DNA from: Candidatus Roizmanbacteria bacterium
GTDB lineage: Bacteria; Patescibacteriota; Microgenomatia; UBA1406; GWC2-37-13
DNA: 22,108 nucleotides
Direction: 5' to 3'
NCBI GenBank assembly: GCA_026395455.1
Contig: JAPLYR010000119.1
Span: 1 to 22,108 of the forward strand
Every line of letters begins with the position of its first letter. Positions within the stretch are counted from its first letter, which is position 1. The notes beneath the pieces are model-generated. The model was not told the DNA's origin, did no database searches, and saw nothing but the letters and a program-made list of their open reading frames with translations. Below are positions 15,845 through 22,108 of this stretch, piece by piece. Both the position numbers and the translations under genes were made by a program.

Positions 15845-17416
15845 ATGCCTGAAAAGAAACAAATAGATAAACTGAGAAAACAGGGAGGTATTTTTTTACA
15901 GCTAGCTTTGGCAATTTTTTGTCTGTATATTCTCTATTCTCATTGGGTACTATTTGCAGTGTCCAATTTTGAGGTAAATGAATTTGCTGGGGCATTGCGC
16001 ATGCTCCCACACTTCTATTATAAACTTGGTTTAACACCTTACAATCAATTTGGGATTGTTTATCCACCTGGGTTATTTTTGATTGTGGGAAAGCTCATTC
16101 CGTTTGCTTCTATTTTTCAAAGAAACCTCATTTTTAGTATTATAGAATTGATTTTTGTCGGTCTTAATTGCTTTTTAATAAGCAAGCTGGCTAAAACCAA
16201 AGCTCAAAAGATAACAATCGTTTCTCTTTTCTTACTGATAAGCGTTATTATTATTGGAAATGTTTGGAGTGACCCCTTTTCTTATCAACTCCTAACAACA
16301 CTTATTTTATTAAATCTCCTCTTCCTCTCCTCCAATAAACAATCATTACGGATCCCTATAGCAAGTGCATTTTTAGCAGACCTATCTGTTTTTTTTAGAT
16401 GGGACCTCATTACTATATATGCTGGAATGACCTCGGCTCTCTACTTGGCTTATATCTTATATACAACGATATTCAAAAAAAGAAATATTCAGGATAGGAT
16501 TGGCTTTTGGAGAGTTATCTTTTTTGAGTTAATGGGGTTAGGTGTTGGGTTCCTGTGTTTAGCTGGTTATCTCTATTCTATCCATGCACTCAGAACAGGG
16601 ATTGATTTTATTTTTCGTATCCCAACATTAGTAATTTTGCCATATAGAAAATTACCATTGCCTCCATTTGTTTCTATTTTTAATAATGCCTATTCTATAT
16701 ATTCATGTCTACTCATCATTGCGGTAAATGCAATTCGATATATTCGTAACAAATTATTTGGCTCAGGCTCGTTTATAAAGCTGTTTCTGCTGTGCTTCCC
16801 ATTAGTACTCCTTCCATATGCTCTTGGAAGAACGAATTTGGGACATGTTTTGCCATTGTTGTATTTGGTAGCTCTCTCTTTGTTGATTGAGTATTCGATG
16901 TTTCCTAAAAATCCTGTTCCGGTCATTCTTATGTTTATATTACTTATTCCCATATGGAACTTTTTTATCCCTGGAAGAAGTATTCTGCCAAAAACGAAGA
17001 ATTATTTAAGTAAAACAGTGAACACACTCGTGAGTGATTGTAAAAGTAAGATGCCGCAATCTTCTTTATACAATTCGCTATTCGTTGGGAGATTAAGTTA
17101 CCAACAATTTATCTCAAATTCTGCAGTGCTCTATCTTTTAAATCCAGATAAACCCCCTGCAACAGCATATATCAGCGATGAACCAGGACTTCAAAATAGT
17201 TGTTATTATGGTTCGTTAATAGCAAAGCAATTAGAAAACTCACCTAAACCAATGTTATCTTTTCTAGAAGTAAGTCCTCAGGAACCGGAACATAATCTGA
17301 CAAGATATATGCAATCGTGCAATAAAATTGAAGACTTCCTAAAAAATGGGAAGTTTAAGACAATAGGAAAGTGCACTGTAAATACAAAACAATTTGAAAT
17401 AAGAATCTACCAATAA
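15845..17416 (+). CDS. Polytopic membrane protein, GT-C-like
   Basis: 523 residues. A basic N-terminus is followed by a helix at about 16-34 and an extracytoplasmic loop with FEVNEFAGAL (E43, E46). The motif NQFGIVYPPGLFLI comes next (about 68-80); a Tyr-Pro-Pro in this position is common in GT-C mannosyl- and glucosyltransferases of the GT87/GT39 type. About ten more hydrophobic segments follow, and then a soluble C-terminal part (about 385-523) with several Cys. It shows no strong similarity to the tandem GT39-like pair upstream. It sits 21 bp after that pair and 2 bp before the polyprenyl-phosphate-sugar synthase-like gene, which fits an enzyme using the product of that neighbour. The family is inferred from topology and loop motifs. 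Confidence 0.6.
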   Translation: MPEKKQIDKLRKQGGIFLQLALAIFCLYILYSHWVLFAVSNFEVNEFAGALRMLPHFYYKLGLTPYNQFGIVYPPGLFLIVGKLIPFASIFQRNLIFSIIELIFVGLNCFLISKLAKTKAQKITIVSLFLLISVIIIGNVWSDPFSYQLLTTLILLNLLFLSSNKQSLRIPIASAFLADLSVFFRWDLITIYAGMTSALYLAYILYTTIFKKRNIQDRIGFWRVIFFELMGLGVGFLCLAGYLYSIHALRTGIDFIFRIPTLVILPYRKLPLPPFVSIFNNAYSIYSCLLIIAVNAIRYIRNKLFGSGSFIKLFLLCFPLVLLPYALGRTNLGHVLPLLYLVALSLLIEYSMFPKNPVPVILMFILLIPIWNFFIPGRSILPKTKNYLSKTVNTLVSDCKSKMPQSSLYNSLFVGRLSYQQFISNSAVLYLLNPDKPPATAYISDEPGLQNSCYYGSLIAKQLENSPKPMLSFLEVSPQEPEHNLTRYMQSCNKIEDFLKNGKFKTIGKCTVNTKQFEIRIYQ

Positions 17417-17418
17417 GC

Positions 17419-18126
17419 ATGAAAAAAATATCCATACTATTACCTGTTTATAACGAAGTGAGCGTTATTGAATCTGTCATACAAGAATGGTCATATGAAT
17501 TAACTAGACAAAAAATGAGTTTTGAATTGGTTATATGCGAGGATGGTTCTTCAGACGGGACCAGCCAATTGTTAAGAAAAATACAGAAAAAATATTCGTT
17601 GGTTCTTAATCAAAAAAAAGCTAGACGGGGATATGGAGACGCAATTATTGACGGAATAAAGATGGCACAATCAGAATATATAGTGAGTATTGATTCTGAT
17701 GGTCAGTGTGACGCTTCAGACTTTAGGAAATTTTGGGATAGTAAAAATAAATCTGACATTGTGATTGGGTGGAGAACTAAAAGACTTGATGCACCCCAAA
17801 GGAAACTATTTTCACTTCTATTTAAAGTTGTTTTTAATATGTTATTCCCATGCAATATCCATGATCCCTCAGCTCCATTCGTCTTATATAAAAAGAAGAC
17901 AGTACTTCCATATATAAAATATATTAGGTACTTAAAAGAGGGTTTTTGGTGGGGATTTATTGCCACTGCAGTAACGAACGGATTGACGGTGAGTGAGTTG
18001 CCTATGAATCATCGAAATAGGTTGAGTGGCGAATCTGTTGTATATAAAATAAACGAAGTGCCAGGGATAGCAATCAGAAATCTTTTTGGTTTATTCAAGT
18101 TAAAAATGGTATTCGTGATGAAGTAG
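17419..18126 (+). CDS. GT2, polyprenyl-phosphate sugar synthase-like (DPM1-like)
   Basis: 235 residues. The GT-A fold starts ISILLPVYNE (4-13), followed by CEDGSSDGT at 40-48, RGYGDAIIDG at 70-79 and the DxD motif IDSDGQCD at 91-98. This order, with a GYGxAxxxG segment just before DxDGQ, is typical of dolichol- or polyprenyl-phosphate mannose/glucose synthases. Such enzymes load a sugar onto a polyprenyl phosphate as donor for GT-C transferases. No C-terminal membrane helices are present, as in the short DPM1 type. It follows the GT-C-like gene by 2 bp, a sensible pairing of donor synthesis with donor use. The C-terminal region (about 165-235) is more divergent than the core. Which sugar is loaded cannot be told. 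Confidence 0.8.
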   Translation: MKKISILLPVYNEVSVIESVIQEWSYELTRQKMSFELVICEDGSSDGTSQLLRKIQKKYSLVLNQKKARRGYGDAIIDGIKMAQSEYIVSIDSDGQCDASDFRKFWDSKNKSDIVIGWRTKRLDAPQRKLFSLLFKVVFNMLFPCNIHDPSAPFVLYKKKTVLPYIKYIRYLKEGFWWGFIATAVTNGLTVSELPMNHRNRLSGESVVYKINEVPGIAIRNLFGLFKLKMVFVMK

Positions 18127-18128
18127 AC

Positions 18129-18134
18129 TATAAT
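18129..18134 (+). promoter_or_regulatory. -10 box for the 18145 gene
   Basis: TATAAT overlapping the end of the previous region, ten bases before the ATG at 18145. It predicts a leader of only about 3-4 nt. There is no Shine-Dalgarno sequence and no clear -35. Confidence 0.35.
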
Positions 18135-18144
18135 TAATCTGACT

Positions 18145-18918
18145 ATGCAAACGATAACAGTAGTAATCCCAGTAAAGAATGAAGAGAACAATATTGAGCG
18201 ATGTATTAAGAGTGTCCTGTGGTGTGATAAAGTTTTAGTAATTTGTACGGGCACAGATAAAACCGCCGAGATTGCAAGGTCACTTGGGGCAGAGGTAGTG
18301 GAGAAAGGTAAGTCAAATACAGATGACTTTGAGGAGTTGCAAAGAAATCTGAACTGGGCAAATGAAACAGCAGCTACAGAGTGGATACTACGAATTGATG
18401 CGGACGAAGTTATAACACCGGAGTTAAAAGCTGAAATTCAGGCAACATTACACCTCCATGCTTCAACACTACAAAACTCACCCATAGTCGCCTATGGTAT
18501 TCCTCGACTGCAGAACTTTCTTGGTACATTTCTTACCGGAGGGGACTGGGCATACGACCGTTTAACCCGACTTTTTAAGCCTCAATTTTGCATGTACGAG
18601 CCCATTGTAAAGGTGCATGAGCAGTTTCAGGTAAAAGGATCCATTGGATATCTTAAAAATACCCTTCTGCACTATTCTCACCCAGACACGAAGACTCTCA
18701 TGAAGAAGTTTGAGTCTTACACCTCACTTGAAGCTCTTGAACTAGAAGAAACTAAGTTAAGCGCATTTCTAAAACTACTAATTGTCCCTCCATACGTATT
18801 CTTGCGATGGATGATCTATCATCATGGATATAGAGACGGATGGGTGGGAGTAAAGGCAGGAGCAATGCGAGCGTACTATGACATTATGTTGTACTCAAAG
18901 TTCCTGGCTAAGAAGTAA
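18145..18918 (+). CDS. GT2, WaaE/KdtX-like glycosyltransferase
   Basis: 257 residues. ITVVIPVKNEENNI opens the GT-A fold (4-17). The usual D-x-GSTD segment is changed to CTGTDKT (35-40). A Q-R-N-L-N-W-A segment precedes EWILRIDADEVITPE, with the DADE motif at 85-88. The C-terminal half carries PRLQNFLG, GGDWAYDRLTRLF and VHEQF (H158, E159), the pattern of WaaE/KdtX enzymes, which add beta-linked glucose to a core sugar. The protein ends with a hydrophobic stretch near 225-235 that may be peripheral to the membrane. It is the last gene of the plus-strand run. Donor and acceptor are unknown here; a lipid-linked oligosaccharide is plausible, because this organism probably has no lipopolysaccharide. 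Confidence 0.8.
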   Translation: MQTITVVIPVKNEENNIERCIKSVLWCDKVLVICTGTDKTAEIARSLGAEVVEKGKSNTDDFEELQRNLNWANETAATEWILRIDADEVITPELKAEIQATLHLHASTLQNSPIVAYGIPRLQNFLGTFLTGGDWAYDRLTRLFKPQFCMYEPIVKVHEQFQVKGSIGYLKNTLLHYSHPDTKTLMKKFESYTSLEALELEETKLSAFLKLLIVPPYVFLRWMIYHHGYRDGWVGVKAGAMRAYYDIMLYSKFLAKK

Positions 18919-19008
18919 CTACCATTAACCGCAATTCTATCCTTTCATAACTGGCTAAACAGATCTTTTTGTAGCGTATAAGCCGTTGTGTTGTTCACGT
19001 AACCGCTA

Positions 19009-19053
19009 TAAACTCTAAATACTAAATTTTAAACACTAAACAAATCCTAAATT
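19009..19053. repeat. Left arm of imperfect inverted repeat around the S23 gene
   Basis: An AT-rich stretch built from CTAAA-type units (TAAACTCTAAATACTAAA, then ACTAAACAAATCCTAAAT). It pairs with the right arm at 19447-19483 through long matches broken by one 7-nt insertion in this arm. Two of the three mismatches would be G-U pairs in RNA. A second matched pair, AAATTCTAAA at 19069-19078 and TTTAGAATTT at 19434-19443, continues the same nesting into the gene. Confidence 0.65.
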
Positions 19054-19060
19054 AAAAATC

Positions 19061-19438
19061 ATGGAACAAAATTCTAAATTAAAAACAAAAAAATACGATC
19101 TTGAGGAACGAGTAGTGTTGTTTAGTGAAAATTTGATTATTTTTTGTAAAACACTTATTGTCACATTAACATCAAAGCCACTTATTGATCAGCTTATGAG
19201 AAGTGGCACAAGTATTGGGGCAAACTATATGGAGGCAAATGCCTGTAGTAGTAGGAGAGACTTTATTAATAAAGTAAATATTGCTCGTAAAGAAAGTAAA
19301 GAAACTATGTATTGGCTCAGACTATTGTCAGTACAATTTCCAGATAAAAAGGAGACGTTGAGAACGCTGTGGAAAGAAACTCATGAACTCTACCTCATTC
19401 TCGGTGGCATTTTGAAGTCTTCTAAAAGTAAACTTTAG
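19061..19438 (+). CDS. Four-helix-bundle protein, S23 / 23S rRNA intervening-sequence family
   Basis: 125 residues, the usual size. The family signature is clear: KYDLEERVVLFSE (11-23), QLMRSGTSIGANYMEA (44-59), DFINKVNIARKESKETMYWL (67-86) and a final amphipathic helix near 97-118. These proteins are encoded inside intervening sequences of bacterial 23S rRNA genes, and relatives include the Avd proteins of diversity-generating retroelements. Here the gene is free-standing, between a GT2 gene and a convergent operon, with no rRNA and no reverse transcriptase in the window. It lies between inverted repeats that extend into its first codons and across its stop. Its molecular role is unknown; related proteins bind nucleic acid or act as assembly partners. 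Gene assignment is confident. Confidence 0.9.
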   Translation: MEQNSKLKTKKYDLEERVVLFSENLIIFCKTLIVTLTSKPLIDQLMRSGTSIGANYMEANACSSRRDFINKVNIARKESKETMYWLRLLSVQFPDKKETLRTLWKETHELYLILGGILKSSKSKL

Positions 19439-19446
19439 AATTTAAG

Positions 19447-19483
19447 ATTTAGGGTTTGCTTAGTATTTAGTGTTTAGAGTTTA
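19447..19483. repeat. Right arm of imperfect inverted repeat around the S23 gene
   Basis: Reverse complement of the left arm at 19009-19053, read here as ATTTAGGGTTTGCTTAGT followed by ATTTAGTGTTTAGAGTTTA. The transcript of the whole segment could fold into a stem with the S23 coding region in the loop, as in 23S rRNA intervening sequences. Confidence 0.65.
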
Positions 19484-19543
19484 GGATTTTTATTCAATAT
19501 TTAAATTTGATTTAAAATTAAAAATTTTAAATTTTAAATTTAT
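19484..19543. other. Very AT-rich spacer with TTTAAA repeats
   Basis: Almost pure A and T with repeated AAATTTTAAATTT units, partly self-complementary. It separates the S23 element from the convergent GT-C-like gene. It might help end transcription from both sides, but no GC-rich hairpin with a U-tract is present, so I do not call a terminator. Confidence 0.3.
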
Positions 19544-20785
19544 TTATATTTTTTCAAACGTTATTACTTTTATTCCGTTAATCTCTTGTTCTTGGATAAT
19601 ACGTTTTGGACCTATCTCATCTGTCTCCCACGTACTCCAACTTTTCCAATCGAATCGTGGATTCTCAACAAAGAGAATTAATTTTTGCGCAGTAAAATAC
19701 TCTGTAACTTCTGGAATCTTAAAACCTTTGATTCGAAGAAAGAATCGATAGTCATCTGCTTGGGGCACTTTATTTTCCATATCAAGAGCCGCAACCACTG
19801 CAATTTTTTCTTTTTTATTTATTGTTTTATTTTGAGCAACTTGGTTAACAACTGATTGTATTTTTCCAATAGATCTTAAAGATTCTTTGGGAGTAGGAGA
19901 GATAAATGCACCTCCTAAAAAAATAAGAGTAATTATTCCCAGCAGAGTTCGTCCCCACACTCTCTTCACCATAATAATCGAAACTGTAAAATACAAAATG
20001 CACGTTAAGCCCAAAAGATAGTGAGGAGGAACCCTTGAGACAACTCCAAAAAAGAGTATCCCTAAGGTACTCAGAAGTAACCACCATCTTTCTCGAACCT
20101 TACCTGAGAAAAGGAGGACTATGAAAACAACAACAAATCCAAACAGAGAAACACCACTTGTGTCTATAAGTGTTTGCACGTTAATAAGGCTTGGAGCAAT
20201 CTTCATTCCAACACTTGGATGCGTAATCCATTGTCTGAATAAAAACCCTTTGGTAATAATTTCAAATAGAATAATAGGTGTCCAGATGCCAAGAAAAAGT
20301 GCTGAAAAGATAAGGGGGAACTCAAACCACAGACAAATGAGAGAAAGAAGGAGCCATAATACATAGGTAAATCCATTTCCCGGATGCATGACGAGAGTTC
20401 CAAACCATGGAGAAAACCCAATAACTGTCAGTGCAAGGAGAGTTCCTCGTTTCACACCAAGAACGGCGAGCACAATAATGGCAAGGAAAATATTTGCAAT
20501 AAGCAAGGAATACGCACTCCCTTTGCCAATGAGAAGTGCTGGGAAAGATAAATAGTAAAAGAGGGGACTTGCATGAAAACCTGGGCTCAAAGTTGGTCCC
20601 AACCAGATAACCTTTTGCCCTATCCACAATTTTGATAGTTGACTTAAGTCTCTGCCAAAATCAGTGTCAACATAAAAGGTATTGAGACCTCCGCGGGTCC
20701 ATAGATATATGATAAAAAGAAGTGTAAAAAGAAGAACATAATTTCTGAAGATATTTTTTTTAATAATCTTCAAAACGTTACTCAT
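19544..20785 (-). CDS. Polytopic membrane protein, GT39/GT-C-like
   Basis: 413 residues. A basic start is followed by a helix at about 15-30 and a first loop with FYVDTDFGRDLSQL (D40, D42, D46), an acid-rich motif like the one that begins GT39-type enzymes. SPGFHASPLFYYL follows, resembling the LGPGFTYL stretch of the tandem paralogs at 12887 and 14351. There are about nine or ten hydrophobic segments, then a soluble region (about 305-413). It is the third gene of a minus-strand operon, 3 bp after the riboflavin kinase gene; the coupling suggests co-transcription rather than shared function. Glycosyltransferase activity is inferred from topology and motif, and no substrate can be proposed. 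Confidence 0.6.
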   Translation of the reverse strand: MSNVLKIIKKNIFRNYVLLFTLLFIIYLWTRGGLNTFYVDTDFGRDLSQLSKLWIGQKVIWLGPTLSPGFHASPLFYYLSFPALLIGKGSAYSLLIANIFLAIIVLAVLGVKRGTLLALTVIGFSPWFGTLVMHPGNGFTYVLWLLLSLICLWFEFPLIFSALFLGIWTPIILFEIITKGFLFRQWITHPSVGMKIAPSLINVQTLIDTSGVSLFGFVVVFIVLLFSGKVRERWWLLLSTLGILFFGVVSRVPPHYLLGLTCILYFTVSIIMVKRVWGRTLLGIITLIFLGGAFISPTPKESLRSIGKIQSVVNQVAQNKTINKKEKIAVVAALDMENKVPQADDYRFFLRIKGFKIPEVTEYFTAQKLILFVENPRFDWKSWSTWETDEIGPKRIIQEQEINGIKVITFEKI

Positions 20786-20788
20786 ATA

Positions 20789-21193
20789 TTATAGTGTCGC
20801 AGGTTGAGCGTTTAAAATCTCAATAACCTGCTGAACATCTGCCTTTATATGATCGATAAGTTCGTTCCTTGAATTAAATTTGATGACAGGACGTACAAAT
20901 TGTACTGTCTCTACAAAAATTTTTGTCGTAACGAGAGGGGATAGTTGATATTTTTTTATATCTCCTTCAACGAGCCCAATGAGGTAAAGTTCAACAGACT
21001 TTTCTTTATCTTTAAAGGTTGGCGATTCTCCAACAAACATAGCAGTTTTAAATAGTATTCCATTTATAGTTGCACGTGCAGCATATACACCATCTTCCAT
21101 TATCACTGTATTAATATCATGCAGATTAATTGTGGGAAAACCCAATGTGCGAGCTCTCGATCGTCCTAATATATGTGTTCCAGAGAATTTCAT
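20789..21193 (-). CDS. Riboflavin kinase domain protein (stand-alone, RibF C-terminal type)
   Basis: 134 residues, the size of a single riboflavin kinase domain. Riboflavin kinase makes FMN from riboflavin and ATP. The motif SRARTLGFPTINLH (12-25) contains the PTxN metal and nucleotide residues (P20, T21, N23). It is followed by DGVYAA (39-44), GESPTF and SVELYLIG, with the Glu that acts as catalytic base in this family. Most bacteria carry this domain fused behind an FAD synthetase domain in RibF. Here the FAD synthetase part is missing, and no start upstream could include it because the ATG overlaps the end of the EamA gene by 4 bp. FAD synthesis must occur elsewhere or be absent. Confidence 0.82.
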   Translation of the reverse strand: MKFSGTHILGRSRARTLGFPTINLHDINTVIMEDGVYAARATINGILFKTAMFVGESPTFKDKEKSVELYLIGLVEGDIKKYQLSPLVTTKIFVETVQFVRPVIKFNSRNELIDHIKADVQQVIEILNAQPATL

Positions 21194-22089
21194 ATTTTTT
21201 GTAAACTACCAATTTTATACATTGAAAATACAAGAACAAGTGCTGCTCCAATTTGAACTGGAACAAGAATTGACTTATATAATACCACATCAATCATCAC
21301 GGCTAAGAAGGGAAATGTCAGTTCGAGTATAGTAGATATTTGCACTGGCGTTTTCTTAAGTCCTTTGTAATAGATAAGAAGACCCACCATCCCAGTTGAA
21401 AATGCAATAAAGGTAAACTGTGCAAATTGGGACCATGTTACAGATGATGCGGCTGATTGTTGTCCCATGATGAGAACAAGAATAAATGCCAGTACAGTAG
21501 TAATCCAAAATCGTAAGGCAGTAATATATGTGTCGTTATGTTTTAAAAGAGTATAGCGAGAAAATGCAGTAGTTGAACCCCACGCAACTGCCGCTCCAAA
21601 CGCACATAATGCAGCAATAAAAGTTTTATCTCCCGTGTTGAAGTTTACAACACCCTTTGGAAATGTAATAAAGTATGCAGAGATAAGTGCAACAATTGCC
21701 CACAGTATATATTGTTTATTTAATTTTTCTTTTAATAAAATTCTTGCAGTGATTATTGCAAAAATAGGTTGTAATTTTTGTAACAAAAAGACAACGCTAA
21801 AGGAAATATAATTGGTCATGAGGAGGGCAGAGGTAAAGAGGAGTGTTCCCAGCAACCCACTAAATAATGAAACTGTTCCTATCGCAGCCCATTCCTTCGC
21901 ATTTAGCTTTTCTTTTTTAAAACCTTTGGAGACAATAGGAAAAAGGAGAATCGATCCTATTAAGTGTTCAAAAAATACAATGACACTTGGAGGTAAACTA
22001 TATAAGCTTCTTCTGACGATGCCATCAACTGCCCACAAAGAAGCGGCGATGATGATAAGTAGTGGACCATTATTCCATACTTTTTTCAT
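21190..22089 (-). CDS. EamA/DMT-family transporter
   Basis: 299 residues from the ATG at 22089. The frame is also open to an ATG at 22107, adding six residues, but that would run through the likely -10 box, so the inner start is preferred. There are ten hydrophobic helices in two EamA repeats. The first contains SLWAVDGIVRRSL and a VFLLQKLQPIFAIITARILLK-type stretch around helix 4. The second begins near AFGAAVAWGSTTAFSRYTLL and ends with LELTFPFLAVMIDVVLYK. DMT transporters move small metabolites, and the family includes the riboflavin importers RibN and ImpX. The 4-bp overlap with the riboflavin kinase gene makes riboflavin a reasonable substrate guess, but nothing in the sequence proves it. 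Confidence 0.85.
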   Translation of the reverse strand: MKKVWNNGPLLIIIAASLWAVDGIVRRSLYSLPPSVIVFFEHLIGSILLFPIVSKGFKKEKLNAKEWAAIGTVSLFSGLLGTLLFTSALLMTNYISFSVVFLLQKLQPIFAIITARILLKEKLNKQYILWAIVALISAYFITFPKGVVNFNTGDKTFIAALCAFGAAVAWGSTTAFSRYTLLKHNDTYITALRFWITTVLAFILVLIMGQQSAASSVTWSQFAQFTFIAFSTGMVGLLIYYKGLKKTPVQISTILELTFPFLAVMIDVVLYKSILVPVQIGAALVLVFSMYKIGSLQKI

Positions 22090-22095
22090 ACATAT

Positions 22096-22101
22096 ATAAT
22101 A
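22096..22101 (-). promoter_or_regulatory. -10-like box for the EamA-riboflavin kinase operon
   Basis: On the minus strand this reads TATTAT, six bases before the ATG at 22089. The spacing equals that at rfbF and supports the inner start codon. The -35 region lies beyond the window edge. Confidence 0.35.
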
Positions 22102-22108
22102 CACCATT

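Noticed and set aside
18919..19008. Possible tRNA or small RNA in the spacer before the S23 gene
   Set aside because: No cloverleaf or stable GC-containing stem was found by eye; only short repeats such as AACCGC are present.
19061..19438. Avd-type accessory protein of a diversity-generating retroelement
   Set aside because: No reverse transcriptase, template repeat or variable repeat is present nearby, so the S23-type reading is preferred.
19009..19483. CTAAA-rich arms resembling telomere-type or CRISPR-like repeats
   Set aside because: The units are irregular, there are no equal spacers, and the pattern is explained better as an inverted-repeat stem around the S23 gene.

Overview
The window is AT-rich and densely coded, and it reads well with TGA as a stop. 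It is a cell-surface polysaccharide or glycoprotein-glycan locus: nucleotide-sugar enzymes, cytoplasmic GT2 glycosyltransferases, a MurJ-like flippase and at least six large membrane proteins of GT-C type. The likely source is a small-genome bacterium of the candidate phyla radiation (Patescibacteria, perhaps Microgenomates). The reasons are the near absence of Shine-Dalgarno sequences, -10 boxes placed 6-10 nt before start codons, a free-standing S23-type four-helix-bundle gene, a stand-alone riboflavin kinase domain and the many PMT/GT39-like proteins. The assignment is inference, because no rRNA or ribosomal protein gene is present.

Layout. 1-310: the end of a + strand gene, possibly a GT2 transferase. 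303-6561 (-): a tight operon in transcription order rfbF, rfbG-like, rfbH, NAD-dependent reductase/epimerase, RmlC-like cupin and a 621-aa membrane protein. This is a CDP-3,6-dideoxyhexose pathway; the E3 reductase partner of RfbH is not in the window. 6602-9603 (+): an unrecognised membrane protein with an IPT/TIG-like tail, then a GT39-like protein lacking its first membrane helix. 9600-10622 (-): a GDP-mannose 3,5-epimerase-like enzyme with all the expected catalytic residues. 10754-17416 (+): MurJ-like flippase, GT2, a tandem pair of GT39-like paralogs (the first frameshifted near its end) and another GT-C-like protein. 17419-18918 (+): a polyprenyl-phosphate-sugar synthase-like GT2 and a WaaE/KdtX-like GT2. 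19009-19483: an S23 four-helix-bundle gene between long imperfect inverted repeats. 19544-22089 (-): an EamA transporter, a riboflavin kinase and a GT-C-like membrane protein in one operon.

How the genes may work together (inference). Nucleotide sugars (a CDP-dideoxyhexose and a GDP-L-galactose or GDP-L-gulose type sugar) are made in the cytoplasm. GT2 enzymes build lipid-linked sugars, the MurJ-like protein may flip them, and the GT-C proteins transfer sugars outside the membrane. The riboflavin kinase and EamA pair is a separate unit that could salvage riboflavin.

The observations most worth checking are the S23 gene inside inverted repeats, which resembles a 23S rRNA intervening sequence moved to a protein-coding region; the dideoxyhexose operon with an atypical cupin; the GME-like enzyme; the decaying GT39 pair; and the recurrent promoter layout that predicts leaderless mRNAs.
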